Positions 9,211-17,680 are shown, counted from the first letter of the stretch. The stretch is DNA of 64,000 bases from an uncultured Lachnospiraceae bacterium (GCA_934376945.1 CAKRPI010000002.1:9071-73070); one strand, 5' to 3'. Notes: generated from the sequence alone by a model not told the origin. Program-made: numbers and translations.

Positions 9211-9906
9211 CTAAGGAAGAATGTAGGATTCGCCCAGGCTCTTTATTTCTCCGTCCATTGAGCCAAGAAGCGCAAGACCGATCTTACGCGCAGCGATCAC
9301 TGCAGCTTTAACAGCGGTTGTTTCACCGGACAAAGCGACAATGACTTCATTGGAATGGCTGGTTCCTTCATTCGGAGTCATATATCGGATGACCTGCACG
9401 TCGGCAGTTTTTACCGCAGTATCTGCCATTACCATGCCGATTGCAGCTGGGGAACCGCAGATAAAACCGAACGCTTTTCCGTGCGGAATGCCAAAGGCAA
9501 GTCCGAGCGCCTGATCTGCCCTTGGAGAAAAGGCCAGTTCCAGGTGTCCGGCGCTGCTGACGTATATTTCCCCTGCATTTCTTTTTGTTTTTTCAAGTGT
9601 GATCTCAATTGCTTTTCGGGCATCGGCTACGGTCCTTGCTTCAAGTACGATATAATTTCCGTGACCGCCCCAGCCCTTTGTATCACGTGGGAGCATGATA
9701 GAATGTACTTTTGTATTCGTTTCCTTGACAGCATCATCGACAGCCGTGATCTGGCCGGCAGCACCTGTTCTGGAGCTTAGAATTCCGATGCTATGATACG
9801 GCTCCTCCAGTTTCATTTTTTCACGAAGAGAAGGATCTACATTGGCAATGACAAGGCCAATTGTATCAAGTATTGTGGTTCCTACAAGTTCAGGTATTGT
9901 ATTCAT
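9211..9906 (-). CDS. Orphan PduB-like trimeric bacterial microcompartment shell protein (BMC-T)
   Basis: The 231-residue product closely resembles PduB in its short PduB' form: PELVGTTILDTIGLVIANVD, then YHSIGILSSRTGAAGQI, LPRDTKGWGGHGNYIVLEA, and in the second BMC repeat SPAAIGMVMADTAVK and SNEVIVALSGE. Two fused BMC domains form pseudohexameric trimers that tile microcompartment shells. The start codon (9904-9906) is preceded on the minus strand by AAGGAAAAG. No other shell or core enzyme gene is present nearby, so the gene is isolated. Module B repeats flank it on both sides, and a MITE-like element lies just upstream. It may be a relic, a satellite shell gene serving a distant locus, or a lone shell protein with another use. 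Confidence 0.88.
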   Translation of the reverse strand: MNTIPELVGTTILDTIGLVIANVDPSLREKMKLEEPYHSIGILSSRTGAAGQITAVDDAVKETNTKVHSIMLPRDTKGWGGHGNYIVLEARTVADARKAIEITLEKTKRNAGEIYVSSAGHLELAFSPRADQALGLAFGIPHGKAFGFICGSPAAIGMVMADTAVKTADVQVIRYMTPNEGTSHSNEVIVALSGETTAVKAAVIAARKIGLALLGSMDGEIKSLGESYILP

Positions 9907-10035
9907 GTCGCTTTCTTTTCCTTTTTATATGATTATGTGCTGATACCACATCCTGCAGAATGCGTACTGCGATGTATAAGGAAGATATCGCAAGGTACCG
10001 GTGCCGGGGAAATTCTTTATTTGCAACCTGACAAA

Positions 10036-10197
10036 AGAATATCATAACTGTTCAGAGCCAACCTCCAAAATGCTACGCATTTCGTCGGTGTGGCGTATCC
10101 GCCAAATAAAATTTCAAAAACAGGCTTAAAAATGCAAGCATTTTCCGCTTGTTTTATGAAATTTTGCTTGGCTCTGAACAGTTACAGAATATCATAA
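10036..10197. mobile_element. MITE-like element with 16-bp inverted ends and flanking direct repeats
   Basis: Perfect 16-bp inverted repeats AACTGTTCAGAGCCAA (10046-10061) and TTGGCTCTGAACAGTT (10168-10183) bound about 138 bp with no coding capacity. The 12-bp sequence AGAATATCATAA occurs directly at both outer edges (10036-10047 and 10186-10197), like a target duplication of 10-12 bp. Inside are nested inverted segments (AAAATTTCA / TGAAATTTT and AAAATGCAAGCATTTT). The whole can fold into one long hairpin. The transposase family is not recognised. Confidence 0.7.
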
Positions 10198-10333
10198 AAT
10201 TCAGATACTTACAAGGAAAACAGATTCCTGGGAGTTTTGAATGCTTGCAAATTTGCAATGTATGTGATATATCAGATGTGAGAATATGCCAGAGCATGCT
10301 CAAACAGCAAGAAACAAATTTATGCTTGAATGT

Positions 10334-10366
10334 AAAGCGGACATTCGCAATCCGCTTCGCTACTTG
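10334..10366 (-). repeat. Module B repeat, copy 2 (inverted)
   Basis: A 33-bp sequence from AAAGCGGACATTCGC to CGCTTCGCTACTTG. It has the same orientation as the copy at 9132-9164, so the two form direct repeats about 1.2 kb apart around the orphan shell gene and the MITE. GCGGA/TCCGC forms the hairpin. Confidence 0.8.
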
Positions 10367-10370
10367 CTAA

Positions 10371-10488
10371 TGAACGCAGTCGGTTTGCGACGTGTCAGTA
10401 GGACTTTCAACTCCCACTGACATAAGCATCCCATCCACCGTTTAAGTGCTGCGCGCACTTGAAGCGGGGGAATGCTTATCTGCGTTCA
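10371..10488. repeat. Multi-stem palindromic element upstream of the arabinofuranosidase gene
   Basis: The outer stem is TGAACGCAG (10371-10379) with CTGCGTTCA (10480-10488). Hairpin one is GTCAGT...ACTGAC (from 10394). Hairpin two is ATAAGCAT (10422-10429) with ATGCTTAT (10472-10479), enclosing CCGTTTAAGTGC / GCACTTGAAGCGG. Together they form a three-way-junction-like fold. It could be an IS200/IS605-type end, a REP-like element or a leader RNA; none of these is proven. The rest of the 615-bp gap (9907-10521) holds only this, the MITE and the module B copy. Confidence 0.55.
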
Positions 10489-10521
10489 AAAGAAACTGAC
10501 CAAGGCATGAAAGGGGAAAAA

Positions 10522-12564
10522 ATGAGAATCACAGACAGAAAAAAAGAAACAGTTTCACCGGATATGATCGGATTATTTTTTGAGGATATTAATTTTGCGG
10601 CAGATGGTGGTCTTTATGCGGAGATGATTGAAAACCGTTCCTTTGAAGCGAAGGAAGCGTTCGGTACACCGGGCAATTTTTATGCAGTGGATGACTGCGG
10701 ATACGCCTGGACGGCAGTAAAGGGTGAGGACGGTACAAATCCACAGCTGCAGTTTGTGACAGGTGATCCTGTTTCTGAAGCAAATCCACATTACCTGCGT
10801 TTTACGGCAGCAGGTGCAGGGCAGGGATTTGCAAACAAAGCGTATGACGGAATTTTCCTGAAAAAAGGGATGGACTATAAAGTATCTTTTTATGCAAGAT
10901 GTGTAAAGTATGAAGGGGAAAATATCTGTATTGAGGTACGTGGGGAAAACGGCGTCTGCGCCGAGGCGAAGGTAAAGGTGGTAAAGGCCGTTCCGTATCT
11001 GCCGTTCTGCGATCTTACGATTGAAGTGGATGCCGGCCCGTTCGATGGAAAAATTCGTGAAATCCATGAAATGGATAAGAACGGAATGGCACGCTGCAAT
11101 GACTGGGTGGCATATGAAACGGTATTACATGCAACGGAGGATGTGAAGCATGCACAGTTTGTGATCTTCCTTGAAGCGGCAGGTGTGATGGAGTTTGATT
11201 TGATTTCTATGATTCCGGGTGACGCGGTAGCCGGTGTATTCAGAAAAGATCTGTTTGAGGCACTCAAAGCGACAACACCGGGATTTATCCGTTTCCCTGG
11301 TGGCTGTATTGTGGAAGGAATCAGCCTTGCAAACCGCTATAGATGGAAAAATACGGTTGGGGCATTAAAGGACCGTACCTACATTCCGAATCTCTGGGCA
11401 TTTGATGATGACAGAAGCAAAGAAAATCTGAATGTACAGCGGCCGGATGCACATTATGGGCAGTCCTACGGCATTGGATTTTATGAATATTTTCTGCTGT
11501 GTGAGCTGCTTGGGGCGAAGCCGCTTCCGGTTCTGAATCTCGGTGCGGCATGTCAGTTTCGTACGACACAGATGGTTCAGAGCGAGGATCCGGCATTTGA
11601 GGAGTATATACAGGATGCGCTTGATCTGATTGAGTTTGCAAACGGAGATACCAGGAGCAAATGGGGCAGCCTCCGTGCGCAGATGGGACATCCGCAGCCA
11701 TTTGGTCTTGATATGATCGCAGTTGGTAATGAGCAGTGGGAGACGGAGTACCTTGACCTGTTCAGACGCCATGAGCTGTTTGAAAAAGCGATCCATGAGG
11801 TATATCCGCAGATGCGTCTGCTTGGAACAGCCGGCCCGATTCTTGATTCTCCGCTGACGGGACTGGCATGGGATTTTTATCGGAAAGGACAGGCATCGAA
11901 TCCGGATTTCTGCTATGCAGTTGATGAGCATTATTACGTATCTCCGCAGTGGATGTATGATCATGTGGATCTGTATGACAACTACCCAAGAGAGGTAGCC
12001 GTATTTGCAGGCGAATATGCAGCGCATACGGAGGACAAGGAAAATACGGTGGAGAGTGCACTTGCTGAGGCTGCGCTGCTGACCGGCATTGAAAAGAATG
12101 CGGGTGTTGTAAAGCTTGCATCCTACGCGCCGCTCTTTAACCGGATCGGTCACAGCCAGTGGAAGCCGGATATGATCTGGTTTGACGCGGAGCGCGTATA
12201 TCTGACTCCGAATTATTATGTACAGAAACTGTTTGCAAATCATACCGGTGATTATACGGTAGAGATGGAAGATCAGGAAAAAGAGCTTCAAAAAGACGGT
12301 GTTTATGTGTCAGTGACACGGACGCATGGCAAAGAAGTGATCATAAAGGCAGTCAATACGAACGATCAGCCGTATACACTTGCGCTTACCGATGAGCAGG
12401 GTGTAAAAACGAAGTCAGCAGGAAAAAGCTGGATACTGGAGCGCGCAGGTGAGAAGCCGGAAGGTATGCCGGAGCCATCGAAGGTGACAGAAAAGACAAT
12501 ACAGATCGATGGAAACATAGTACTTCCAAAGAAGAGCTTTTCTGTAATCAGATATCAGGGATAG
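10522..12564 (+). CDS. GH51 alpha-L-arabinofuranosidase
   Basis: The 680-residue product, counted from ATG 10522, follows AAGGGGAA; longer in-frame starts run into the palindromic element. The N-terminal segment SPDMIGLFFEDINFAADGGLYAEMIENRSF is typical of GH51 arabinofuranosidases. A beta-sandwich (residues ~90-230) precedes the barrel. FIRFPGGCIVEG and AVGNEQWE (acid/base Glu) are visible, with the nucleophile probably the Glu in VFAGEYAAH. No signal peptide is visible, so it likely works in the cytoplasm on arabino-oligosaccharides released from plant fibre. It may be co-transcribed with the next gene, which starts two bases after its stop codon. Confidence 0.88.
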   Translation: MRITDRKKETVSPDMIGLFFEDINFAADGGLYAEMIENRSFEAKEAFGTPGNFYAVDDCGYAWTAVKGEDGTNPQLQFVTGDPVSEANPHYLRFTAAGAGQGFANKAYDGIFLKKGMDYKVSFYARCVKYEGENICIEVRGENGVCAEAKVKVVKAVPYLPFCDLTIEVDAGPFDGKIREIHEMDKNGMARCNDWVAYETVLHATEDVKHAQFVIFLEAAGVMEFDLISMIPGDAVAGVFRKDLFEALKATTPGFIRFPGGCIVEGISLANRYRWKNTVGALKDRTYIPNLWAFDDDRSKENLNVQRPDAHYGQSYGIGFYEYFLLCELLGAKPLPVLNLGAACQFRTTQMVQSEDPAFEEYIQDALDLIEFANGDTRSKWGSLRAQMGHPQPFGLDMIAVGNEQWETEYLDLFRRHELFEKAIHEVYPQMRLLGTAGPILDSPLTGLAWDFYRKGQASNPDFCYAVDEHYYVSPQWMYDHVDLYDNYPREVAVFAGEYAAHTEDKENTVESALAEAALLTGIEKNAGVVKLASYAPLFNRIGHSQWKPDMIWFDAERVYLTPNYYVQKLFANHTGDYTVEMEDQEKELQKDGVYVSVTRTHGKEVIIKAVNTNDQPYTLALTDEQGVKTKSAGKSWILERAGEKPEGMPEPSKVTEKTIQIDGNIVLPKKSFSVIRYQG

Positions 12565-12565
12565 A

Positions 12566-13519
12566 ATGACGGATACATTTGAGATGCTCAAAGAGCTGCT
12601 TTCACAGGATCAGTTTGAACTGATCTTCCGGGAAGAAGGAGAAGAAAACAAAGAGCTGCGTCTTGTGTACCTGATGAATGATGCCGTGGAGAGCTTTCTG
12701 GTATTTGTAAATGCGCGGACGACCGGTAGTTATCAGAAGGATTACGAGGGGGAACTGGATGCATCCTTAAGCCGGAACGAAGATGGGTATGTGCTTTCTG
12801 TCTGGCAGGGAGAATCTGTCTTTACCGTATTTTTCTCGGAACTTACGCTGGAGGTATATTGCTATGATTACGGAGAAACAGGCCATTTCTGGGTGAAGGA
12901 CTGGGAATATCTGCGCCGGTTGGAGTATCTTATTGCGATTGTGCGGGACAAGTGTATGTATCTGGGAACACCGTACTGTTCAGAAACGGAGCAGAAACTG
13001 GCTGCATTGGCAGATTTTCCGCCACTGAATTATTGCAGCTATCCTGCGGTGCCAAAGCAATATCTGGTGCAAAGAGATGAAGCAAAGATGGCATCGCCGG
13101 AAGCCCTGGAAATGATGAAAGAGCTGGCCCAAAAAGCAGATGATGCAGGGCTGCTGCGGGTGCTTTGGCTGTATCAGAGACTGCCGCGGAGTGTTCTGAT
13201 TCGAAAATGGATGGCAAAACTGCTGCGAAAATGGAAGCATGCGAAAATGATAGACGGGATCAGCGAACAGCTGAAAATCGAGGGTATGCGTTATCCATTG
13301 CGCTCATTTGGTGAGCAGGAGAATGCTAGGATTGCGGAGCTTATAAAAAAAGCACAGTCGCAGCAGGCAATGCTTGCAAAAAGAGAAATTCAGTCAGAAA
13401 TCGTGCGAGAAGAACGGTTTACAGCAGTGGAGGACGGTGTGGAAAACAGGATCTATCTGATGATCTACGGACAGGGAAGGGACGGAAGCCGGACGTGTGA
13501 GACAAAAGAGATCCGGTAA
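12566..13519 (+). CDS. Hypothetical protein (possibly DUF3878-like)
   Basis: A 317-residue soluble protein starting directly after the arabinofuranosidase stop. The first half is acidic and beta-rich (RLVYLMNDAVESFLVFVNAR, then GYVLSVWQGESVFTVFFSEL). A helical half follows, with a basic stretch LIRKWMAKLLRKWKHAKMID and a C-terminal Gln/Glu-rich helix. No catalytic motif is recognised. It resembles DUF3878-type Lachnospiraceae proteins from memory only; treat that as weak. The tight spacing suggests co-expression with the GH51 gene, but the ribosome site is poor (CAGGGATAG), so translation may depend on coupling. Confidence 0.7.
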   Translation: MTDTFEMLKELLSQDQFELIFREEGEENKELRLVYLMNDAVESFLVFVNARTTGSYQKDYEGELDASLSRNEDGYVLSVWQGESVFTVFFSELTLEVYCYDYGETGHFWVKDWEYLRRLEYLIAIVRDKCMYLGTPYCSETEQKLAALADFPPLNYCSYPAVPKQYLVQRDEAKMASPEALEMMKELAQKADDAGLLRVLWLYQRLPRSVLIRKWMAKLLRKWKHAKMIDGISEQLKIEGMRYPLRSFGEQENARIAELIKKAQSQQAMLAKREIQSEIVREERFTAVEDGVENRIYLMIYGQGRDGSRTCETKEIR

Positions 13520-13753
13520 AAGAAATCAAAATCAGGCTGTGCAAAAAAGAACAGGTGACAAGTGAATAAAAAAGCAGTCATTGTCCATACTATCTGTATG
13601 ATGTTGGGATCAGAAGATGCCTTACGGATTGCTGCGTACTTCGTACTCCCACAATCCGGACATCATTTATATGCAAAAGATAGAAAACAGTGCAGAACCA
13701 ATTAAGATGGCTCTGGACGGTTGAATATGGCATAGCAGAAGGGAGCGGCAACA

Positions 13754-14212
13754 ATGATGTTAAATGAAAAAGAACGGGCAGCAATTATGGATCTGCAGAC
13801 ACAGGAGAAAAGCTGTGTGGAAAAGTACGGAAAATATGCACAGCAGGCAAAGGATCCGGAACTGAAGTGTTTGTTTGAAACATTGCAGGAAAAAGAGCAG
13901 AAACATTACGATTCACTTGGACAGGTGCTTTCCGGTACGGTTCCGCAGTGTGACTGCAATGATGCGGCCGGCAGGAATTATATGCCGCAGGCATCGTATG
14001 CTGCAATGAACTGGTCAGAAGAAAAACAAAATGATGCATTTCTGGCAACGGATTGTATTGCGACTGAGAAACTCGTATCTGGTGAGTATAATACGGATGT
14101 ATTTGTATTTGGCGACAGCGGTGTGAGAAAGCTGCTTGCGGATATCCAGGTGGAAGAGCAGAATCACGCAGAGATGCTGTATAAATACAAGGTAGCAAAC
14201 GGGATGGCGTGA
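13754..14212 (+). CDS. CotF-like spore coat protein (ferritin-like fold)
   Basis: A 152-residue protein with the CotF/DUF2383-like pattern. Helix one is LNEKERAAIMDLQTQEKSCV, helix two LFETLQEKEQKHYDSL, helix three NDAFLATDCIATEKLVSGEY and helix four IQVEEQNHAEMLYKYK. This is the small coat protein common in spore-forming Clostridia, often annotated simply as spore coat protein. GAAGGGAG precedes the tandem ATGATG start. The 234 bp before it contain a CGGATTG/CAATCCG hairpin near 13625-13665 and no recognisable gene. Confidence 0.8.
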   Translation: MMLNEKERAAIMDLQTQEKSCVEKYGKYAQQAKDPELKCLFETLQEKEQKHYDSLGQVLSGTVPQCDCNDAAGRNYMPQASYAAMNWSEEKQNDAFLATDCIATEKLVSGEYNTDVFVFGDSGVRKLLADIQVEEQNHAEMLYKYKVANGMA

Positions 14213-14327
14213 TAAGATAAGAATCCGGAAGAAAAATGAGAAAGAGCCACACCAAAATATAACAAAAAATATAATAAGAAGCAGATCAGATAAGGACAAG
14301 AGAAAAGCATACCATAATGACAGGACG

Positions 14328-14370
14328 GGACAGACGCAGAATATGATATTTATTCTGCATCTGTCCTGTT
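14328..14370 (+). terminator. Rho-independent terminator after the spore coat gene
   Basis: GGACAGACGCAGAATA (14328-14343) pairs with TATTCTGCATCTGTCC (14351-14366) over a 7-base loop, with one A-C mismatch, and TGTTTG follows. It separates the coat gene from the next unit. The rest of the 312-bp gap (14213-14524) holds only A-rich sequence and the promoter below. Confidence 0.75.
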
Positions 14371-14397
14371 TGCATGTCTGAAAAAAGATGATATAAT
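14370..14397 (+). promoter_or_regulatory. Candidate sigma-A promoter for the SseB-like gene
   Basis: TTGCAT (14370-14375), 16-bp spacer, TATAAT (14392-14397). The -35 box touches the tail of the preceding terminator. Confidence 0.5.
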
Positions 14398-14524
14398 GAA
14401 CGCTGGAACTGAGCAGGATCGCACGTCAAGTCTTACGTGTGAATGTTTGCTTTAGCCACCTTTGCACAGAAACAGAAAAAAAGAGAAAGGCGATTTTTGC
14501 AGATACGGCAGATAGGTCAGATAA

Positions 14525-14998
14525 ATGAATAAAGAGAACAGGGAAAAGAATAAAATACAGGACAGGAAAAGCATGAAAGTAAAAGAAGAAGGACTGGATG
14601 GAAACGAAAGAATCGAGGAGGCGATCGCGGCGCTGCAGCAGGAGCCGACGCAGGAGCTGTTGGCACATGCGCTGACAGTAGTACGGAGACGTATGCGGGA
14701 AAATGGTCAGGTCATCGTTGCGGTAGAGCCGGGAATAACGGATGGTCCGCTTCGGCTTCAGGCGATTCAGACACCGGACGGAAAAAGCTGGTGGATGGTT
14801 TTTACCAGCTTTGACGAGGAAATCAGGGGAAGCGGCAGTGTGATGTCTACGTTTCTGGTAGAAATGGAACAGCTGTTTCGCGAGGCAGGAAAGGCAGATG
14901 GAATCAGCGGTGTGATCTTCAATCCATGGAATCGGACACTGATGCTGGATCAGCAGCTGATCCGGATCGTACTTGGAACTGACCCGGAGCGTGTCTGA
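14525..14998 (+). CDS. SseB-family protein
   Basis: A 157-residue protein. After a charged N-terminus (many Lys/Glu) it shows the SseB N-terminal domain pattern: IEEAIAALQQEPTQELLAHA, then WWMVFTSFDEEIRGSGSVMS and ISGVIFNPWNRTLMLDQQLI. SseB-like domains occur in many bacteria with no settled function; outside Salmonella they are not tied to secretion. The start is uncertain: ATG 14525 has a weak ribosome site, while ATG 14573 follows AGGAAAAG and would remove the charged extension. Confidence 0.7.
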   Translation: MNKENREKNKIQDRKSMKVKEEGLDGNERIEEAIAALQQEPTQELLAHALTVVRRRMRENGQVIVAVEPGITDGPLRLQAIQTPDGKSWWMVFTSFDEEIRGSGSVMSTFLVEMEQLFREAGKADGISGVIFNPWNRTLMLDQQLIRIVLGTDPERV

Positions 14999-15032
14999 AA
15001 AGTAAAATCGGGATCAGATTGGGGCGGGCATT

Positions 15033-15079
15033 AAGCCATAAAACCACTTCTGTGCAAGCACATCGTGGTTTCAGGCTTT
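15033..15079. other. Stem-loop between the SseB-like gene and the zinc-ribbon gene
   Basis: AAGCCATAAAACCAC pairs with GTGGTTTCAGGCTT over a 17-base loop. It lies 36-80 bp upstream of the next ATG and is followed by TTGACC rather than a clean T-run. It may be a weak terminator or a leader structure. Confidence 0.45.
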
Positions 15080-15115
15080 TGACCCTGCATCATGTAAAAA
15101 GCAGGAGGATAAAAA

Positions 15116-15385
15116 ATGTATTATGTACCGGATGGCACAGAAAAATGTGGATATTATGAATGCAGAAAATGCGGAAATCGTTTTCTGTCACTGGAGATAA
15201 AGGAAAGGATTTCCTGCCCGGAATGCGAAGCGGAGATCGATTATGAGATCGGTCCGGATGAGTCTTTGGAGGATTTGCTGGAAACGGCAGATCTGAAACA
15301 GGAAATTGAAGGAAAAGACGAGGTAGAAAAAATGGATGCGCTTTTAAGCCTTGCCGTGACCGGAGGTGATTTTGAATGGATCTGA
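15116..15385 (+). CDS. Small double-CxxC zinc-ribbon protein
   Basis: An 89-residue acidic protein with CGYYECRKCGN at residues ~11-21 and CPEC at ~34-37, forming a treble-clef-like zinc ribbon. An acidic helical tail follows (DESLEDLLETADLKQEIEG). GCAGGAGGATAAAAA gives a strong ribosome site. Its last 10 bp overlap the methyltransferase start, so the pair is translationally linked. No specific function is recognised. Confidence 0.75.
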   Translation: MYYVPDGTEKCGYYECRKCGNRFLSLEIKERISCPECEAEIDYEIGPDESLEDLLETADLKQEIEGKDEVEKMDALLSLAVTGGDFEWI

Positions 15386-16053
15386 CAGAGAAAAAAGCAG
15401 AAAATAAAGCGCTGACCGGGCGGTCTCAGGCAGAAATTACACGTTCTGGAAATCCCGGTAAACCACATGGAGAAGATGGGAATGCGATGCTGCTTCGGAT
15501 GAATGACAGTCATTACGCCGTGACTGGATGGGGACTTGGATACTGGAGCATTGCCGGAGATGATCGGATTCTTGATATTGGCTGCGGTGGAGGAGCAACT
15601 TTAAAACGTATGAGCACCGAAGTGACATCCGGTCATCTGACCGGATTGGATTATTCCGCAACCTCAGTGGAGACATCAAAGGATGTAAATCATGAAGCAG
15701 TCGAAGCAGGAAAAATGGAGATTCTGGAAGGCTCTGTTGCAGCGCTGCCATTTTCAGGAGATGTTTTTGACAAGATTATTACAGTGGAAAGCTTTTATTT
15801 TTGGCCGGATCCGCAGGAAAATCTAAAAGAAGTACTTCGTGTGTTAAAGCCGGGCGGCACCTTTTTGCTTGTGGCAGACGTTTATGGAAGGTACGACCTG
15901 CCAAAGTCAGTCCTGGAAAATATAGAACGGTTTCATCTATTTAACCCGACACTGGAAGAATTTCGCATACTGTTTGAACGCGCAGGCTTTGTGGATGTTT
16001 TGGTACATGAAAAGGAAGGCACCACGTGGGTCTGCGTAGAAGGACATAAATAA
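15376..16053 (+). CDS. Class I SAM-dependent methyltransferase
   Basis: A 225-residue protein with GGAGGTGAT as the ribosome site inside the preceding gene. Motif I is ILDIGCGGGATLKRMS; an acidic motif II is near GHLTGLDYSATSVETSKD; a motif IV-like FDKIITVESFYFWPDPQENL and LRVLKPGGTFLLVADVYG follow. This is the Methyltransf_11/UbiE-like fold. The substrate cannot be read from sequence. The linkage to a zinc-ribbon protein is unexplained. Confidence 0.85.
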   Translation: MDLTEKKAENKALTGRSQAEITRSGNPGKPHGEDGNAMLLRMNDSHYAVTGWGLGYWSIAGDDRILDIGCGGGATLKRMSTEVTSGHLTGLDYSATSVETSKDVNHEAVEAGKMEILEGSVAALPFSGDVFDKIITVESFYFWPDPQENLKEVLRVLKPGGTFLLVADVYGRYDLPKSVLENIERFHLFNPTLEEFRILFERAGFVDVLVHEKEGTTWVCVEGHK

Positions 16054-16163
16054 CCGGCCAAAATAAAGATTGCAGGGGAAAAAACAGTGTGCTAAGATGG
16101 AGGAAATTGTTCTGACGGAAAAGCCGGTCTGACAATTGTGTTTCAGGAAAGGAGAATGAAAAA

Positions 16164-16775
16164 ATGTTTATCACATGTCTGGATGTAGAAGGAGTTCTGG
16201 TACCGGAAATCTGGATTGCCTTTGCCAAAGCGAGCGGGATTCCGGAGCTGACAAGGACAACAAGGGAAGAGCCTGATTACGACAAGCTGATGAGGTGGAG
16301 ACTTGGGATCTTAAAAGAGCATGGACTTGGTCTGAAAGAGATTCAGAAGACGATTGCAGAGATCGATCCGCTGCCGGGAGCAAGAGCGTTCCTGGATGAG
16401 CTGCGCAGCTTTTCACAGGTGATCCTGATCAGCGATACGTTTACAGAGTTTGCTGCGCCGCTTATGGAAAAGCTGGGGCGCCCGACCTTATTCTGCAATT
16501 CACTCGAGGTAGCCGGGAATGGAGAGATTACCGGATTTAAGATGCGTGTGCAGCAGTCAAAGCTGACGACCGTAAAGGCGCTGCAGTCAATTGGATTCGA
16601 GACGATCGCAAGTGGGGATTCCTATAACGATCTTGGAATGATCCAGGCGAGCAAGGCAGGCTTTCTGTTTCGAAGCACAGAAAAAATCAAAGCAGATTAT
16701 CCGCAGATTCCGGCGTATGAAACGTATGACGAGCTGCTTGGCGCAATTCGCGATGCAATGGGGCTGACAAAATAG
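16164..16775 (+). CDS. thrH: ThrH bifunctional phosphoserine phosphatase / homoserine phosphotransferase
   Basis: A 203-residue HAD-family enzyme. The first motif is LDVEGVLVPEIWIAFA, the ThrH form of DxDGT in which Glu replaces the second Asp. Motif II is ILISDTFTEF, and the C-terminal motif is IASGDSYNDLGMI. ThrH in Pseudomonas dephosphorylates phosphoserine and can pass the phosphate to homoserine. The start is ATG 16164 after AAAGGAG. The next gene, 29 bp on, acts on homocysteine, which puts both near homoserine, threonine and methionine metabolism. Confidence 0.88.
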   Translation: MFITCLDVEGVLVPEIWIAFAKASGIPELTRTTREEPDYDKLMRWRLGILKEHGLGLKEIQKTIAEIDPLPGARAFLDELRSFSQVILISDTFTEFAAPLMEKLGRPTLFCNSLEVAGNGEITGFKMRVQQSKLTTVKALQSIGFETIASGDSYNDLGMIQASKAGFLFRSTEKIKADYPQIPAYETYDELLGAIRDAMGLTK

Positions 16776-16804
16776 GAAGCGCATCAGAAGAATGAGGAGA
16801 ACCT

Positions 16805-17680
16805 ATGACCAAAAAAGAATTTGAAGAACTTGCATCATCCGGCGTTATTCTGGTAGATGGCGCGACCGGATCAAATTTCCGAAAGGCCGGTATGCCGGTC
16901 GGGGTAAGCACGGAGCTGTGGGCGATGGAGCATCCGGATGTGGTTCGTACGCTGCAGAATGGATACATTGAGGCGGGAAGCCAGATCATATATGCACCAA
17001 CGTTTTCTGCAAACCGGATCGGGCTTGAGATGCATGGTCTGACGGACCGTCTGGAGGAAATCAACACGGAAATTGTAAAGCTTTCAAAGAACATTGCGGC
17101 CGGAAGAGCGTATGTGGCGGGTGATATGACGACTACGGGAAGAATGCTGGAGCCGGCAGGGGATATTTCCTATGAAGAATTGCTGGAGATCTATAAAGAG
17201 CAGGCATCTGTGTTGGTAAACGCAGGTGTGGATCTGATCGTGGCAGAGACGATGCTCAGTGTGGATGAGACAACCGTACTGCTGGATGCGGTGCAGTCAG
17301 TCTGTGATCTGCCGGTGATCTGTTCTTTGACGCTGGAGGCAGACGGAAGAGCACTTTATGGCGGAAACGCAGTGGAAGCAGTCGAAACGCTGCAGGCAAT
17401 GGGAGCTGCCTGTGTGGGGCTGAATTGTTCGGTCGGCCCGAATCAGCTGGAAGCAGTGGTTCGTTCGATGAAAGAGGTGGCAGAGGTACCGATCCTTGCA
17501 AAACCAAATGCCGGCATGCCGGTGATGGATAAAATGGGATTTGCACATTATGATATGACGCCGGAGCAATTTGCTGCAGCAATGAAAAAGCTTGTCGAAG
17601 CTGGTGCAGGTGTGGTCGGCGGATGCTGTGGCACAACGCCGGAGTATATCCGGGCACTTGCAGAAGTGCTTGGACGATAA
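16805..17680 (+). CDS. Homocysteine S-methyltransferase (Hcy-binding domain only)
   Basis: A 291-residue single-domain protein equal to the N-terminal homocysteine-binding barrel of MetH. VDGATGSNFRKAGMPVG opens the barrel. The zinc ligands are the Cys in GLNCSVGP and the Cys pair in GGCCGTTPEYI. No folate, cobalamin or activation domain follows. Such stand-alone enzymes either use S-methylmethionine or SAM (MmuM type) or work with separate corrinoid proteins. Which applies cannot be decided here. It follows thrH closely and ends at a strong terminator. Confidence 0.85.
   Translation: MTKKEFEELASSGVILVDGATGSNFRKAGMPVGVSTELWAMEHPDVVRTLQNGYIEAGSQIIYAPTFSANRIGLEMHGLTDRLEEINTEIVKLSKNIAAGRAYVAGDMTTTGRMLEPAGDISYEELLEIYKEQASVLVNAGVDLIVAETMLSVDETTVLLDAVQSVCDLPVICSLTLEADGRALYGGNAVEAVETLQAMGAACVGLNCSVGPNQLEAVVRSMKEVAEVPILAKPNAGMPVMDKMGFAHYDMTPEQFAAAMKKLVEAGAGVVGGCCGTTPEYIRALAEVLGR

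Noticed and set aside
11365-12291. 308-residue minus-strand frame opposite the GH51 gene
   Set aside because: No recognisable motif, no ribosome site, and the plus strand is a clear enzyme gene.
13520-13753. Possible riboswitch or small gene before the spore coat gene
   Set aside because: Only a short CGGATTG/CAATCCG hairpin is visible, with no known aptamer pattern and no convincing frame.
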